From positions 4,503,314-4,567,313 of the forward strand of contig CP136068.1 in NCBI GenBank assembly GCA_032622095.1: 64,000 nt of DNA. Direction: 5' to 3'. The position numbers and the translations under genes are program-made. Within the stretch, counting starts at the first letter, position 1. Every line of letters begins with the position of its first letter. The DNA comes from Siphonodentalium dalli (taxonomy: Eukaryota > Mollusca > Scaphopoda > Gadilida > Siphonodentaliidae). Under the pieces are notes generated by a model that searched no databases, had not been told where the DNA came from, and saw only the letters and a program-made list of their open reading frames with translations. Positions 13,027 through 24,370 of the stretch are shown in pieces.

Positions 13027-13815
13027 TTTTGTCCCCCGACGTTTCCGTCGGAGGACTATAGAAATGACCCTCGTCCGTCCGTGCGTCCGTCCGTGCGTCT
13101 GTCCGTCCGTGCGTCCGTCCGTCCGTGCGTCCGAGATTGGGTACCTTCATGGTGTAATCAACTCCTCCTACAGTTTTAAACGTAGAGATTTGAAACTCTG
13201 GGATATTGTTCCTAACATGTTGGTGATTTGCAACATCTATATAGCTAATCAAATATATAATTTTTTCCATATTTTTGGGGGGTTTTCGACTTAGAAAATT
13301 TGGAACATTTTTGCCTTTTGGATGAGATTGGGTACCTTCATGGTGTAATCAACTGCTCCTACAGTTTTAAATGTAGAGATATGAAACTCTGGGATATTGT
13401 TCCTAACATGTTGGTGATTTGCAACATCTATATAGCTAATAAAAAATATCATTTTTTCCATATTTTTGGGGGGTTTTCGACTTAGAAAATTTGGAACATT
13501 TTTGCCTTTTGGATGAGATTGGGTACCTTCATGGTGTAATCAACTCCTCCTACAGTTTTAAATGTAGAGATTTGAAACTCTGGGATATTGTTCCTAACAT
13601 GTTGGTGATTTGCAACATCTATATAGCTAATACAAAAATATCATTTTTTCGCGTTTGCATGCGTTTGTTCATCGGGTTGTTTTGTCCAAGAAATTTTGCG
13701 GTGGATTGCAACATCTATATACTGTATAACATTGTTGCAAATAGTATCCTTCTAACAAATCCAATCATGAAGTTTACCACTCGAGTCGGGGGACATGTGG
13801 TCTGCGACCTTTTAT
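13027..13815. mobile_element. hairpin + (CCGT)n element with tandem core
   Basis: The left end is a hairpin, GTCCCCCGACGTTTCCGTCGGAGGAC at 13031-13056 (arms CCGACG / CGTCGG), then ACTATAG and a CCGTCCGTGCG microsatellite (13070-13132). The core is the tandem array at 13135-13650. The right end has GTCGGGGGAC at 13785-13794, the exact inverse of the first ten bases of the hairpin, so the left arm can pair with either partner. It lacks coding potential; open frames across the microsatellite are artefacts. Likely a non-autonomous rolling-circle type element. Confidence 0.6.
13135..13650 (+). repeat. 191-bp tandem repeat, about 2.7 copies
   Basis: Units start at 13135, 13326 and 13517 (period 191) with GATTGGGTACCTTCATGG. 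They are nearly identical to one another, while single diverged copies occur at about 9980, 10785, 10940, 11055 and 45956. That contrast points to recent homogenisation of this array. Confidence 0.85.
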
Positions 13816-14439
13816 TTTTTTTAGTTTTTTGGCTCACCTCTGAAGGACGTGTCTGTCTGTATTAGAATCTAATGTTTTTGTCATCTCTTAACAATTGATC
13901 TGATTATACATACAATGAAGTTGATGATATGTGAAATTAAGATTTTTTGCCAGATAGATCCAGAAAAATTCGTTTGGAAATCACTCTTAATCAATAATGT
14001 GACATGGGACAGTGAAATACTGTAAAAACTATGGTAATAGAATGGGCGTAGATGATGAAATCACCATAAATGTAATTTATTTTTCATCCAAATTGGTAAC
14101 AGGCAACATCAAGGCTTTTCTTTTTGGTATTTTTACAAAACAGTTGAAAAGGCTTCTGCAGCGATCAAATATAATTAATTATAAACAGTTTGTATTCACA
14201 ACACAGGTTCACTGACTATAAAAATTCTGACTATTGTATCCACTTTAAATTTGAATCAATAAAATGGTGTAAACCTGAAGCTGTCTGCATTGACCAATCA
14301 TTTAACTCTTTTTCAACATAAAAGCAAAATACACGCAAAATAATCATTTCAAATGAAGGCACATGCATGTAAGTTAGAGATTGATGTCATTGAAGTAGGG
14401 AAATATAGATTGTACATATATATCACCCACAACATTGCT

Positions 14440-15200
14440 TCAACTGAACGTGACGTCAGCGGTCAGCCAGCATCATGTGTATTCTTACTCTATGTCAATG
14501 ATGCACCAACTGCAGTAAAGTGTAGGCTGCTATTGTACGCAGATGGCTTGTATCGGGGACTTGTGTTCGGAGGATAGAGCAGTCTCTGAGTGTGCAGCTT
14601 TCCTCTCTTGGTGAATGGCGCATAGATAACAGGTTTTCCCTACATTTAAGTAAGACAGAACCTGTTCTCTTTGGGTTCCAACCAAGAATTTGATGCTGTA
14701 CTCAGCTTAACATCAAATGTAATTAGACTTGTATTAGCCCCTCTAACACTTAGTTATTTATCTGGGAGTTGTTTTGGACCAACATCTAAGTAGAGAAGCC
14801 TCAGCTCAAAGAGTCTTATCTAAATCATGTTCAAAACTTAAGATCCTGATTTTTTTGTTCTTGGTATTGTGCGCTATCTAATTGCTGTCACGGATTACTT
14901 ATAAATGACCAGATCGTGTGTGGCCGTAAATACAATGTATTGTGTCTGGAGAGTATATTTGGTGATGATGTGGTATGAGATGAATTGTCTGGTGGCGTGA
15001 ATACAACATTAACATGGCCATTTGTGAAACGATGGTATATGTCTGTCCGACAGCATGTCAATGACTGTAAGCAGAAATGCAAGCCATGTTGCATGTCTGA
15101 GCTGTCGCGCACGTTAAAGACATATTACTTCAAAATACCCCTCAGGTATTGTCTTGATAACATCATGTATATGTTATGTGGCATTAAAGATTGTCGTAGT
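14440..15200 (+). pseudogene. degenerate non-LTR retrotransposon reverse transcriptase
   Basis: Fragments of a LINE reverse transcriptase survive in shifting frames. The catalytic box is at 14536-14547 as YADG, preceded by LLYVNDAPTAVKCRLLL; the second Asp of the usual YADD is replaced by Gly. Further on in another frame (14595-14692) is SLGEWRIDNRFSLHLSKTE, and at 14762-14870 LGVVLDQHLSREAS...RVLSK, both standard post-catalytic RT sequence. Frameshifts and stops separate the parts, and neither the endonuclease nor a poly-A tail was seen. It is in the sense orientation of the surrounding ARM-gene intron. The clade (CR1/Jockey-like) cannot be settled. Confidence 0.75.
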
Positions 15201-15346
15201 TCAATAGAGTAATAGAGGACATCCGAAATCATTCAAGTTAATTACATGTAAGTTATGAATAGTTATGAGAAACATGTATCCATTTTATTTTGTAATTTTG
15301 CTGGTAAATATCTGTTCTTACATTAATAATATTATTTTTCTTTCAG

Positions 15347-15479
15347 AAACATAACTTTGCATACATATCTGCATGTAGGATCCTTCATAATTGTGCCAAG
15401 GGCCATGTCGAGAAAAGTTACTTCAGAAAGTTTGATTTTGTCAACTGTCTGGTCGCATTCCTGAAGACAGAGGATCAGG
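15347..15479 (+). CDS. ARM-type protein, exon b
   Basis: Acceptor TTTCTTTCAG ends at 15346; donor AGG|GTAAGT at 15479/15480. It is 133 bases, entered in phase 0 and left in phase 1. The peptide has NFAYISACRILHNCAKG followed by FVNCLVAFLKTED, which are the second and third helices of an ARM repeat. It follows exon a without a frame break. Joined directly to the exon at 20484 it gives FLKTEDQ-G-VKWDTLMVLAYI, an uninterrupted helix hairpin. The exon is short but both splice sites are strong and the periodicity of hydrophobic residues is good. Confidence 0.75.
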
Positions 15480-18400
15480 GTAAGTATAACATGATTCATA
15501 TATAACTGATTATTAATTAGATATCATATATCATTTATTTATTTTATGTTGAGCAACCACCCCACACAAATTCAGCTAATAATTATGATGTCACATTGAG
15601 AACTGGTTTGAGTAAACCTCATTCGGGGAACATACGTGTATCACTGTGATGATCAAATCAAGGATTCCAAAATTTAGTTGCAGCAATGAAGTAGGCATGG
15701 CAAATACGGGTCTGGTCACGATATAATATCGAATCCCGATATAAGGTTCGTGATACAAATACTATTGTATCTATAAATCTAGAAAACTCAGGTGAATAGG
15801 CTGAGGCCCAGATAAATATAATTAGTGATTCTGCTATGAAGCCTTGTTAAGAAAACTTTTGTTTCACATCAAATTACAGAGGATTAACAATGGCCTCCGT
15901 CATCTACTATGTCATCGAAATCAGTCATAAAATGGAGAATATATCCATCATGTAGTATCATCGGAATCCATTACAGCGAGGCTTCACATGGTACTCTTCA
16001 CCAATGAACTGTAGCAGAAGAATGGATCAGAAACAACCCTGATCTCCAGCGACCCTCATGTTGTGCATATCTCGATGCCAAATCAGCATCTGATGTAGGC
16101 ATCCATAGAAACTAATCAGATAACTATTCTTCACTGGAGTACACTCCTTTGACTGGTAGTTGAGCTACACACTATAGGACAGCCTGAAGACAGCTGTGAA
16201 ATGAGAGAACTAACTATCGCCTGCCTTCATCTATATAGGGTGGTCGTCGGAGGGTTAGACCCAGAAGAAATTGGTAAAGAAGCGATTTTGGTGTCATTCG
16301 ACGCAGGAGAATCTCATGTATAGCATATCCAACATCTGCTAAAATCCACTTTGATGGCGTCCAACATGGCTGCCATTAGTTAAACGAGACTCTGACTGAG
16401 ATTAATTCGACTATAGTGAGAACAAATGTTGTCATAATTATGTATACAAATGTATACAGTTTTGCAAAGGTAAAATATTGTGCCACTTGTTTATGGCAAA
16501 AATGGAACCCCTCGTCCCAGATGGCTGCCAAAACTCGAAATTTGAAGTTTTTGCCTAATATCTTAAAGATCAATTCCTGTTGTTTGATAATGGTTCAGAC
16601 TGGCGACTTTGATTAGTCTTATTCATGTTAATTCAGCATTGGAGCAATGAAAGTTACCATAAATGGGGTCCCAGACTCATCTACACCCTCAAAAATTCGA
16701 TTTTACAGAACGCGGTATAAAATTCTACAAAAATCGCCATTGGGATTCCAGTCATATATCAACAAGAATTGAAAGAACTGTACAATGTAAGTTGGGCTTA
16801 CCAATATCTATGAATACTCCAATTCAATGAAATTGGCGCTTTGTCTCAAAATGACTGCCAAAATGGCGGTCAAAATATGGAAAATGGCGGATATTGATCA
16901 CAGTGTCATTCAATCCATTATAATGGTGGTTGATGAATAAAATTGACTAAATAAATACGAATGTCTACCTCTTTATGATGCTATTATGCTAGCTCTATGT
17001 AAAAACTTAAAAATCAGTACAAAAAATGGCTGCCAAAATGATGTGAAAATTTATTTTTCTATCACTTCTGTTTATCACTTGTTGCTCTCTGAACTGGGAA
17101 ACAATGGGTATATTCTTTCAATAGTTGTGTCAACTGATCATTTCAGCAATGACATGTCTAATCGATTAGGTCATAGTTTACTGCGGTCCTTCACTAATAA
17201 GTTCTAACGAATGCGGTATGAAATTTAACCAAAATCGGCTTTGGGGCTCTGGTCACATTTGATATTTAGGGATGAGCAGATCTTGTAGACAAGGGAAATT
17301 ATATTCGAATCGTGAGAAAAATCCAATCTGATGGGCCAAACTGTTTTTGCATTGGATGGCAAATATTCGCACAAACCAGCCAATCGGATGCTTCAGGTTG
17401 GCCACGTGACTTCTGTTTTGTGTTTGTGAATTATAAAATGTGTGCTATATGGTAGTATCTCCATGTTAGACCTCCAGATGGGTCCCCATTTTTTCTCAAA
17501 ATTCGTTAAAAAAATCATGGCTACCAGCAGCCATCTTGGATTTCAAATGTGTATCCATCTGCACACCCGCCACCGCATATCTTATTTTTACCCGAGTTAG
17601 GCCCCTTAGTTCTGACTTATGCTTCTTCAGTTCATACATTATTAGTGATTCTCGGTCAGACAGATGCACTCTTATCGGCAAAAAAACTCGACCAAAGCTA
17701 TCTTTGATATGCAACCTTTTTTATGAAAATTGTATCCTCTGTGATTGTCTGGTTTCCTTCTTTGTAGATTAGTTCTGTAGATGTTGGTTTGCTGCTTCGT
17801 TGTCTTATTGTCTTTGATGAGATGAGTAGTTTGTGCTCGTCAGTTCTGTAGCATGGGATCTTGTTTCGGATAGTATTTCAATCCTGAAGTCAAAATGGTA
17901 GTTTGTTGCTTGAAAATTGGTACTTACATGTATGTGGTTACTTAATAATTTAGCTACTATTGTGTATTAATTTTGGTTATAAAATTATATCCACAGCACT
18001 AATTTTTGAATATATATTCTATACTATACATTAATTTTATTTATACTTGTATGCAATAGTTATATACATGTTTATAATTATGCAATGTGCTGCGCTGTGT
18101 TGGTTAGTATGTGAGTGCAATGGTAAACGAGTGTAAATTTATTGTACAATAAATTAAGTGATATCCTGAAAGAAAAACATTCAGAAATATACTGACAGAA
18201 AAACATGATAACTTCAGCGATATCCTGAATGAAAAGGAAATAACATCAGTGCTCAATATCCTGAAAGAAAAACATGATAATCAGATTAAACAACAACAAA
18301 TGGAAAGTAATGGTGAACAACACACATTGGTGAATAAATACCTTATTCAAGTGTCTGCTGAATGTTGCATCTATAAATGAAAGTAAAAATGTTCAATTAT

Positions 18401-18812
18401 AACGAACCAAAGCTGGACGCTTTAGGTCCTTTATAGACTATATCTGATTTTATGACATCACCAATTATTATCCAATACGACGCAGCTGTTTTGAATTTTG
18501 TTAGCTCTTTTGTCGCACAGTAGATCGGTGGGCTTGGATGGAGCATTAATGTCGTAATCGGAAAATCTTGTTACTGTGTCTTTGAATTACTGGTATTGCA
18601 AATGAGAATTATGTATATTGGATTACAATGTAAGTTAATTCGTAGCGTTAGTTTACCTTTTATTTAGAAAATAACGACACTATAGTAAGTACATCGGGGC
18701 AAGTAAAAAGTGATCGAAAGTCTTGATATGAGATATACCGGTAATAAGAATGTTGTCACAAATTTACCATTCTACTGTGCGAAGGTAGGCATTTAATGTA
18801 CAGCAATTGTAA

Positions 18813-20010
18813 CAGGGTATCCGCGGCTCCTTGAATTCCTTGAAACTCCTTGATTTGGAAAATCAATTTTCCAGGGCCCTTGAAACCCTTGAATTGAATG
18901 CCCACTCCTTGAAAACCCTGGAATTCTATGTAGCCCTTAAACCCAGGTATATCGATTCATCGGGAGTCAATAAATATAGATAGTTTAGTTCCGAACGCGT
19001 TGTTGGTATATGGGAAGTAACCCCATTTTGAATTTCCGCTGGCGGCAATTATCTCGAGTCAATTGTAATTGTGTGACCCCCCCAATGAAGCATGGGATGT
19101 AACTCCATTTCCCGCAAAACACCAATACTCGCGAGTCTATTTCAATTATGTGACCCCCCTATGAAGTATCATAAAATTGAACACGATAAAAAATAGTTCC
19201 GAGCTTTTCAAACCCAGGTAGCGTAATTAGTGTATTTTTATTGTATCGGATTGAGGTAATTTGTATATTATATAGACATTCGACATTAGAAACCCGTGTT
19301 TTACATAAAAACGTACAAATTAACAAAAACGAAACCGAAACAAAAAAATCACATTCGCTTCCGATGACCTTCATTTCCTGTTTACGAGTATTTTAAATAA
19401 CATGCCCGGTGGTAAATGCAAATACCAGACGCAATGGGGCGCCAAATTCAAATGGGTGGAGGCGGTTGAGAACAACACATATAACGCTAGATGTCAGTTA
19501 TGCAAGAAAATATTTGACGTCGCAAACATGGGCGAAAGTGCCCTGGTGTCACATGCAAAAAGTTTGAAGCACCAGAAAAATGACATTGAAATCCAGGGGA
19601 CTGTACCCATTGCCAGTCTTATGCAGCCAGCACCACAAGCAGCCCAAACTGTCAGTGTCACAGCTGTTAGATCACTAGTACAACCGGTACTACCAACCTC
19701 AGCCCGCCCGGGAACATCTGCTCGTATCGAAAACACCTCTTCAAGTTCTACTGTCATCACACTACATGTATTAGTTAAATGTTCCCATTAATTTAAATTA
19801 TGGTAATGCAATTACCCATAAAGGCCTAAAAAGCTAAAAATGCTAAAATTATGGTGGAAAACGTGGTATCACATGTATTAAATGTTCAACAGTTGGTTCC
19901 TGGAAACTTCTTGAAAATTGTCGGGGCAGTCCTTGAAAATCCTTGAATTGACTACTGGAACCTCCTTGAAACTCCTTGAATTCATTCACCAGAAATGGGC
20001 AGATACCCTG
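18813..20010. mobile_element. hAT-like element with 5-bp TSD and zinc-finger ORF
   Basis: The termini are CAGGGTATCCGC (18813) and GCAGATACCCTG (ending 20010), inverted with one mismatch. TGTAA occurs at 18808-18812 and 20011-20015, an exact 5-bp duplication. Both subterminal regions are packed with direct copies of CTCCTTGAA/CCCTTGAA. hAT groups with 5-bp rather than 8-bp duplications are known. It carries one ORF (19402-19791) but no catalytic domain, so it is non-autonomous or truncated. It sits in an intron of the ARM gene in sense orientation. Confidence 0.75.
19402..19791 (+). CDS. BED/U1-type zinc-finger protein, truncated hAT transposase N-terminus
   Basis: An intact 129-codon frame starts MPGGKCKYQTQWGAKFKWVE and includes the finger C-x2-C-x16-H-x5-H (CQLCKKIFD...ALVSHAKSLKH) at about residues 32-58. 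This resembles BED-type DNA-binding fingers at the front of hAT transposases. The rest is low-complexity Ser/Thr/Pro/Ala-rich linker. The RNase H-like catalytic core and dimerisation region of hAT proteins are absent, so the product could at most bind DNA, perhaps competing for transposon ends. It lies wholly within the 18813-20010 element. It might instead be a first exon joining sequence outside the element, but no donor stands out. Confidence 0.6.
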   Translation: MPGGKCKYQTQWGAKFKWVEAVENNTYNARCQLCKKIFDVANMGESALVSHAKSLKHQKNDIEIQGTVPIASLMQPAPQAAQTVSVTAVRSLVQPVLPTSARPGTSARIENTSSSSTVITLHVLVKCSH

Positions 20011-20163
20011 TGTAAGGTGCAGTACTGTGTGAAACGAAATAACATATATTTAATAAGGAATACATGCATGTAATAATCCATAAATATACTATTTTCTGGA
20101 TTCGAATGGAAACACATACTAGTAATTATGAACAAAGCAAAAGATACATTCGTGCATGTTCAG

Positions 20164-20349
20164 ACAAACTCGGTCAATGGGGAAAGTTACACCATGAAAT
20201 CGACACAGTGACACATTTGAATGAAATGAACAGCTATGAAATGGACACGATTCTCGGTGTAGTATCTCCGCCGCAGTGCTCACCCAGCATCAAGAAAAGA
20301 AATAAATCAGTTAGTTCATTAAAGATGTTCCTGTTCCCCTCTCGACAAG
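20164..20349 (+). CDS. ARM-type protein, possible cassette exon c
   Basis: Acceptor CATGTTCAG at 20155-20163 with a weak pyrimidine tract; donor CAAG|GTATTA at 20349/20350. It is 186 bases, phase 1 at both ends, with no stop over 62 codons. The peptide (DKLGQWGKLHHE...SYEMDTILGVV...KKRNKS...SRQG) is not ARM-like. It would insert between helices that fit perfectly if exon b joined exon d directly. The symmetrical phases make it a candidate alternative exon encoding a loop. It starts 149 bases after the right TSD of the hAT-like element, so exonisation of flanking DNA is possible. It could be a chance open frame. Confidence 0.35.
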
Positions 20350-20483
20350 GTATTATTTTCACTTTGATGTTGGTACTATTCTCAATACCAAAAATTAAAC
20401 TTTCTGGTCTCCCCGATTAAGATATCTCGGTTTCTATGGAGGGTCCCTTTGCTTAATACTCAATAAAATACAATTCTATTCAG

Positions 20484-20827
20484 GTGTAAAATGGGACACT
20501 TTAATGGTGTTAGCATACATAACAGATGAAGAACAGAAACATTTACTGGCAGCTGATGAGACACTGTTCACATTCATCCTTGATCTACTTCGATCGTCAC
20601 TAAAACAGGATTATCACAGATTCCATCATGGGTACTCTTCATCAGAAATTGTGGCTGCTCTGACGAAGATTGCAAAAAATGATGAGAACAAAAATATTAT
20701 GGTGGAGAAAGGGATTTTGCCATTAATTATGAACTCAGTGGAACATTCCAAGAGCAATGAAGGAGAGATATCAGCTGCCCTTCAGCTTGTTTGGGAGCTG
20801 TCATTTAGTGATACAGCCATTCTTACG
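20484..20827 (+). CDS. ARM-type protein, exon d (clear Armadillo repeats)
   Basis: Acceptor TTCTATTCAG ends at 20483; donor ACG|GTAAGA at 20827/20828. It is 344 bases, entered in phase 1 and left in phase 0. The peptide shows consecutive ARM repeats: VKWDTLMVLAYITDEEQKHLL, then LFTFILDLLRSSL, SSEIVAALTKIAKNDENKN with IMVEKGILPLIMNSVEH, then AALQLVWELSFSDTAIL. N-x2-N before an I-x-E-x-G-x-L-P turn is the usual ARM helix-2/3 signature. The C-terminus continues in exons I could not find. Exons a, b and d together give 334 codons, or 396 with exon c. Confidence 0.8.
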
Positions 20828-20944
20828 GTAAGAACTAAGTTCTTATAGTAATGTTTTGGAAGTTTCATTTAGTCAATCAAACAAAGCATGGTCAGTTCTA
20901 ATAGTATGATAGCAAACATCCATTGGTTTTCCATTTGGTCCATT

Positions 20945-21023
20945 TTTATGTTTACCCATACCATAGTATGGTAAACATAGTGTCGTTGTCCGGATTGACC
21001 ACTCGTCGTTAGTCCGTCCGTCC

Positions 21024-21067
<44 letters not shown>

Positions 21068-22991
21068 GGCTGTCTGTCTGTCTGTAGACACTTTACGCAT
21101 GGTGCGTTAACTGAAATATTTTCTATCTGATCAGAACCAAATTTTGTATATGAATTTCTCAGCATGAAATACAGATCGAGTTCGAATATGGGTTCGATCC
21201 GAGCTTTTTTTTACGGAGTTATGGCCCTTTTTCGACTTAGAATTCATGCATGCTACCATAACTCAAAAAAAATTTATCTGATCAGAATAAAATTTGGTAT
21301 GCAAGTTTCTCGGACCAAAATACAGATCGAGTTCGAATATGGGTTTGATCCGATATTTTTTAATGGAGTTATGGCCCTTTGACATAGAATTTCTGCATAT
21401 TTTGATAAATCAACCATTTTTCAACTGATAAGAACCAAATATTGTATCCGAGTTTATCAACTCAAAATACAGATCAAGTTTGAATATGGGTCGGATCCTG
21501 TTTTTTATACCAGAATTATGGCCCCTTTTAACTAAGAATTGAACAGATTTGAGATTTGCTTACAATATATAACTGTAGCAGCTTACAACTGTGGTATCAG
21601 TAAAAGAGACTAGAGATAATCTCTATTATTGATACCCAGTAATGAAATCTGATATTCACTGCTGCACTTTAATAGCTATCTGTTGTTTATTGCATTGCCA
21701 TGTGTGTGGACAGTGACTTCTCAGGATTTATCAACTCCAACATAGGTCTCTGGTCTTGGATTGATTTTGGGACTAAAATTAACCCATTCCATAGACACAT
21801 GATATCTGATAGGCAGATATTAAATTATATCTTTCACTTTGAGCCAGGTTCAGTAAGGATTTCTAAAAACATTAGAGGAAATGTCTTATTTTGAAATTCC
21901 CTCTATTGCATTTGGGGTGCAGGATAATAATAATGTTGCTTGTATTCTTGAGACTGATTTATTGTGTGGGCTTCTAAATCCATATACATGCATTTATAGA
22001 CTATTTTGATCAGTTCATTAGTGTGATTAAGATCAACCCCTTGCTATCTCATTTAATAACTCAAATATTTGTCATTGATTATATTATATTTAAAGTCAGT
22101 TTATGATAACACACCCCTAACCTGTATAGAGAGGGTCATTTGGTTTAATTGCTTTAAAATATTAACAAAATTAACCCACCCATTCCATAAACATACAGTA
22201 TGCTATCCAATGTAATAAATCTAATATCTTCAATCTCATATCCCACCTCTAGTTATCTCATAATTATGCATTAAAGTATGTTATATCCAATCATTATCAA
22301 TCATATTTTACGAAATTTTAACTGTTATGTTTGGTTCTTCTGCGTGACTATGGACTGAGCTCTACAAGACTATATATCTATTTTCAACTGACTTAATAGG
22401 AATCAAATGCCATATCCATGTTCATATGGAAGGTGCCCAATAAGTCTTATGCCACTTGTGAACTTAAAGGTACTCAATCCGATTTGATGGTCCCCATATC
22501 ACCAGATTCCAACAACAACAATTTTTTTGAAATTCCGCTTCTGTTATCAGAATCGATTAATTGCCCAAAAATAATGCTAACCATTATAGTATAAAATTGC
22601 CCAAAATCTGTTATTTATCAACATTTTGTACAATGAAATTTTGCTGCTTTGTCATATATCGGACACAAAAAAGCCACTTGATTTTAGAGTTATCCATCTT
22701 CATCGACTTTCATATGGCCACTAAATATTCCAGGCGGTTAAAGATAATAGATTTAAAAAATTGATATCTGCTTACTCTGATCTTTGAGGAATGGGTTCCT
22801 CGATTTGAATAAAATATTTTTTACCCCCGAAGCCAAATAAATAGTAACTGAGGGGTGCTTAATCAGATCGAGTAGCTTTAATAGTAAGGTGTGAATTGTT
22901 GAAAAGATTGGTGTAAGGATTTATGAAAATAGCTAATCGTTATCGCCAAGGTATGGGTTAAACATCTGCCGATCGTGATCGGCCTCTCGTT
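20945..22991. mobile_element. 2-kb hairpin-ended microsatellite element, copy 1
   Basis: The left end TTTATGTTTACCCATACC folds on ATGGTAAACATAG, followed by (CTGT)n with CCGT at 21016-21083. The body repeats GAGTTATGGCCCTTT and ATACAGATCGAGTTCGAAT. The right end is ATGGGTTAAACATC, then the hairpin GCCGATCGTGATCGGC and CTCTCGTT. Sequence outside both ends differs between copies at 20945, 32498, 46127 and 53531, which fixes the borders. Two terminal hairpins, an internal microsatellite and insertion next to T runs suggest a Helentron/HINE-like non-autonomous element. Frames such as 20869-21165 (minus) are microsatellite artefacts. Confidence 0.65.
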
Positions 22992-23033
22992 GGCTTAGAA
23001 TGTTTAGTTTTATCTCCAACTGTATGGTATCGT

Positions 23034-23640
23034 TCAGAAATGCCATTTGAAACAGAGGTCAATGGGCATATTATGCCGTGCCTGACAGTTTCTTTGGTTT
23101 TTAATTGCATTATGAGAGATACCTACACCAAACTCTATGAATAAACTGTTTAACATTTTTATGCTCCTAACACGATTCTTAAAAAAATATTTAATTTCCT
23201 CATTCTTATTCACTGGAACCTTATCTCCCACAAATAAATATAGGTGTGAGTATAGATTACATCCACCGATGATTATGTCAGCGCGTTTCATCTCAGTCAT
23301 TGCTATGGCGATGAACCAACATGGGGAAAAGGACATTTACATAAAACCGGTTTCATCATTTGGAGCTGAACTTAACAACGTCAAGTTAGAGATATTGCCA
23401 TGGGTTGGTTTCCGTCCGTTCATTATGAGTATGTCAGTCATTTCCTTTTGGCACACCTTACAGGCCGCATCCCTTATCCTGTTGTCTCCAAACTTCCCAT
23501 GGATCATCCGGGTGACATCTAGATTGGAGACATTCACTTTTTCTGAAATTCGTTAAAAAACGTTACCGCCAGCATTCATTTTGGATTTCACATTTTAATT
23601 AAAGGGCATTGCACCCTGCTGGTGCCTGCTACCCACAATT
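23034..23640. repeat. interspersed repeat debris
   Basis: Contains the unit found at 2585-3065 (CAGGCCGCATCCCTTATCC, GGGTGACATCTAGATTGGAG, TTCGTTAAAAAACGTT). Three overlapping open frames (23034-23336 minus, 23137-23556 plus, 23337-23537 minus) share this stretch and none has a recognisable domain. Confidence 0.4.
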
Positions 23641-23679
23641 ATTCCTACATATCCTACATGCCCTTTTTCCCTGCTGAGT

Positions 23680-24370
23680 TTGGGTTGGAGTCACAATATC
23701 CGAGCATCCTTCTTGGATATTTTCCTCCTCCAACTCCATGGAGTGGGGATCTCAGTTCCTGGCAGCCTTCGTGTCAAGGAAACAGCAGCCAGTAACTTCC
23801 CAGTTGGGTTTGAATCCACATTAGTAGGTTGTCTTAGTGCATTTGATTCTTCTGGTAGCTCTCGGTTTCCTACAAATCTTATTGTTTCAAATTATATGTA
23901 AGAAGTACTTCCAGCTATCTCAAATGGTTGGCTAAATAGACTATTTCGCCGCGAATCTCTCCCGGTCACTATTAAAGGTTATCGGGCAATGCTATCTAAA
24001 ACCTTTATAAACAAGGGCATATAATGGATTAGTTGCGGCTATTGCTCATCTTGTTGCTGTTTGTGGTATGGCTAGACCTGGCACTAGGACACTGCCCCCC
24101 CCACCCAAGAAATGAATCTGGGATTGGTTCTGTCATTTTTATAGGGATCTCCTTTCTAATCTGAGGCCTTTGATTATGTATGTTTCTTCATGTCCCTTAT
24201 AAGACTTTTTTATCTTGTGGTCTTTGTATCTGCAAAGTTGATCAGCGTGTTACCTGTAATATTTAGCGATCCCTTCAATTCGTCAAGTGTACTGTGCAAC
24301 AGCAGGTTTTCTACTCGGCCCAGAGTTTCTCTCCATACATTACGTTTTATGTTTAGCTCAACTTTACAAT
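23680..24370 (+). pseudogene. degenerate tyrosine recombinase, DIRS-like
   Basis: Scattered frames match the core-binding and early catalytic parts of the tyrosine recombinases carried by DIRS-like retroelements. SLPVTIKGYRAMLSKTF (about 23960-24010) resembles their 'S-x-x-TIKGYR-A-x' helix. Then NGLVAAIAHLVAVCGMARPG and, in another frame, a PP-x(6)-LGLVLSFL stretch and LIRLFYLVVFVSAKLISVL (about 24200-24255), which parallels the usual 'LTFKTVFLxALASGKRxSEL' segment. Several stops and frameshifts separate these parts; the R-H-R-Y active-site residues downstream were not found and the reverse transcriptase is absent. A Crypton origin is the alternative. The sequence ends at the hairpin element beginning at 24354. 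Confidence 0.5.

Larger units (their letters stand above)
12252..15346 (+). other. intron between ARM exons a and b
   Basis: Bounded by GTAAGT (12252) and TTTCAG (15341-15346). It contains, in order, a diverged repeat body at about 12290-12725 resembling 50520-50830 (ATTTGGTGTGGATGT, AATGAGGTCACCAGG), the (CCGT)n element 13027-13815, and a LINE reverse-transcriptase relic at about 14440-15200. Confidence 0.65.
15480..20163 (+). other. intron between ARM exons b and c, with repeats
   Basis: From about 16235 to 16380 it shares TAGKGTGGTCGTCGG, CATATCCAA and GATGGCGTCCAA with 59640-59780, so this is an interspersed repeat. About 16480-17060 is rich in 'AAAATGGC' motifs. 17500-17600 carries the 'GCAGCCATCTTGGAT' unit. 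Near 18245-18379 a 44-codon open stretch (LNILKEKHDN...CCIYK) with the repeated word CCTGAAAGAAAAACAT is unexplained. The hAT-like element at 18813-20010 fills most of the 3' end. Confidence 0.6.

Noticed and set aside
18245-18379. Open stretch with repeated CCTGAAAGAAAAACAT as another ARM-gene exon
   Set aside because: It ends in a stop, has no good acceptor in the right phase, and similar words upstream are out of frame.
20869-21165. Gln/Thr/Asp-Arg-rich ORFs on both strands (also at 10037-10285, 12989-13294, 32422-32817, 46075-46349, 53365-53796)
   Set aside because: They translate (CCGT)n/(CTGT)n microsatellites inside transposable elements; the period alone keeps frames open.
21000-22000. 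GTTCGAAT words resembling tRNA B-boxes (SINE origin of the hairpin elements)
   Set aside because: No A-box at the right distance and no cloverleaf; the word belongs to the GAGTTCGAATATGGG body repeat.
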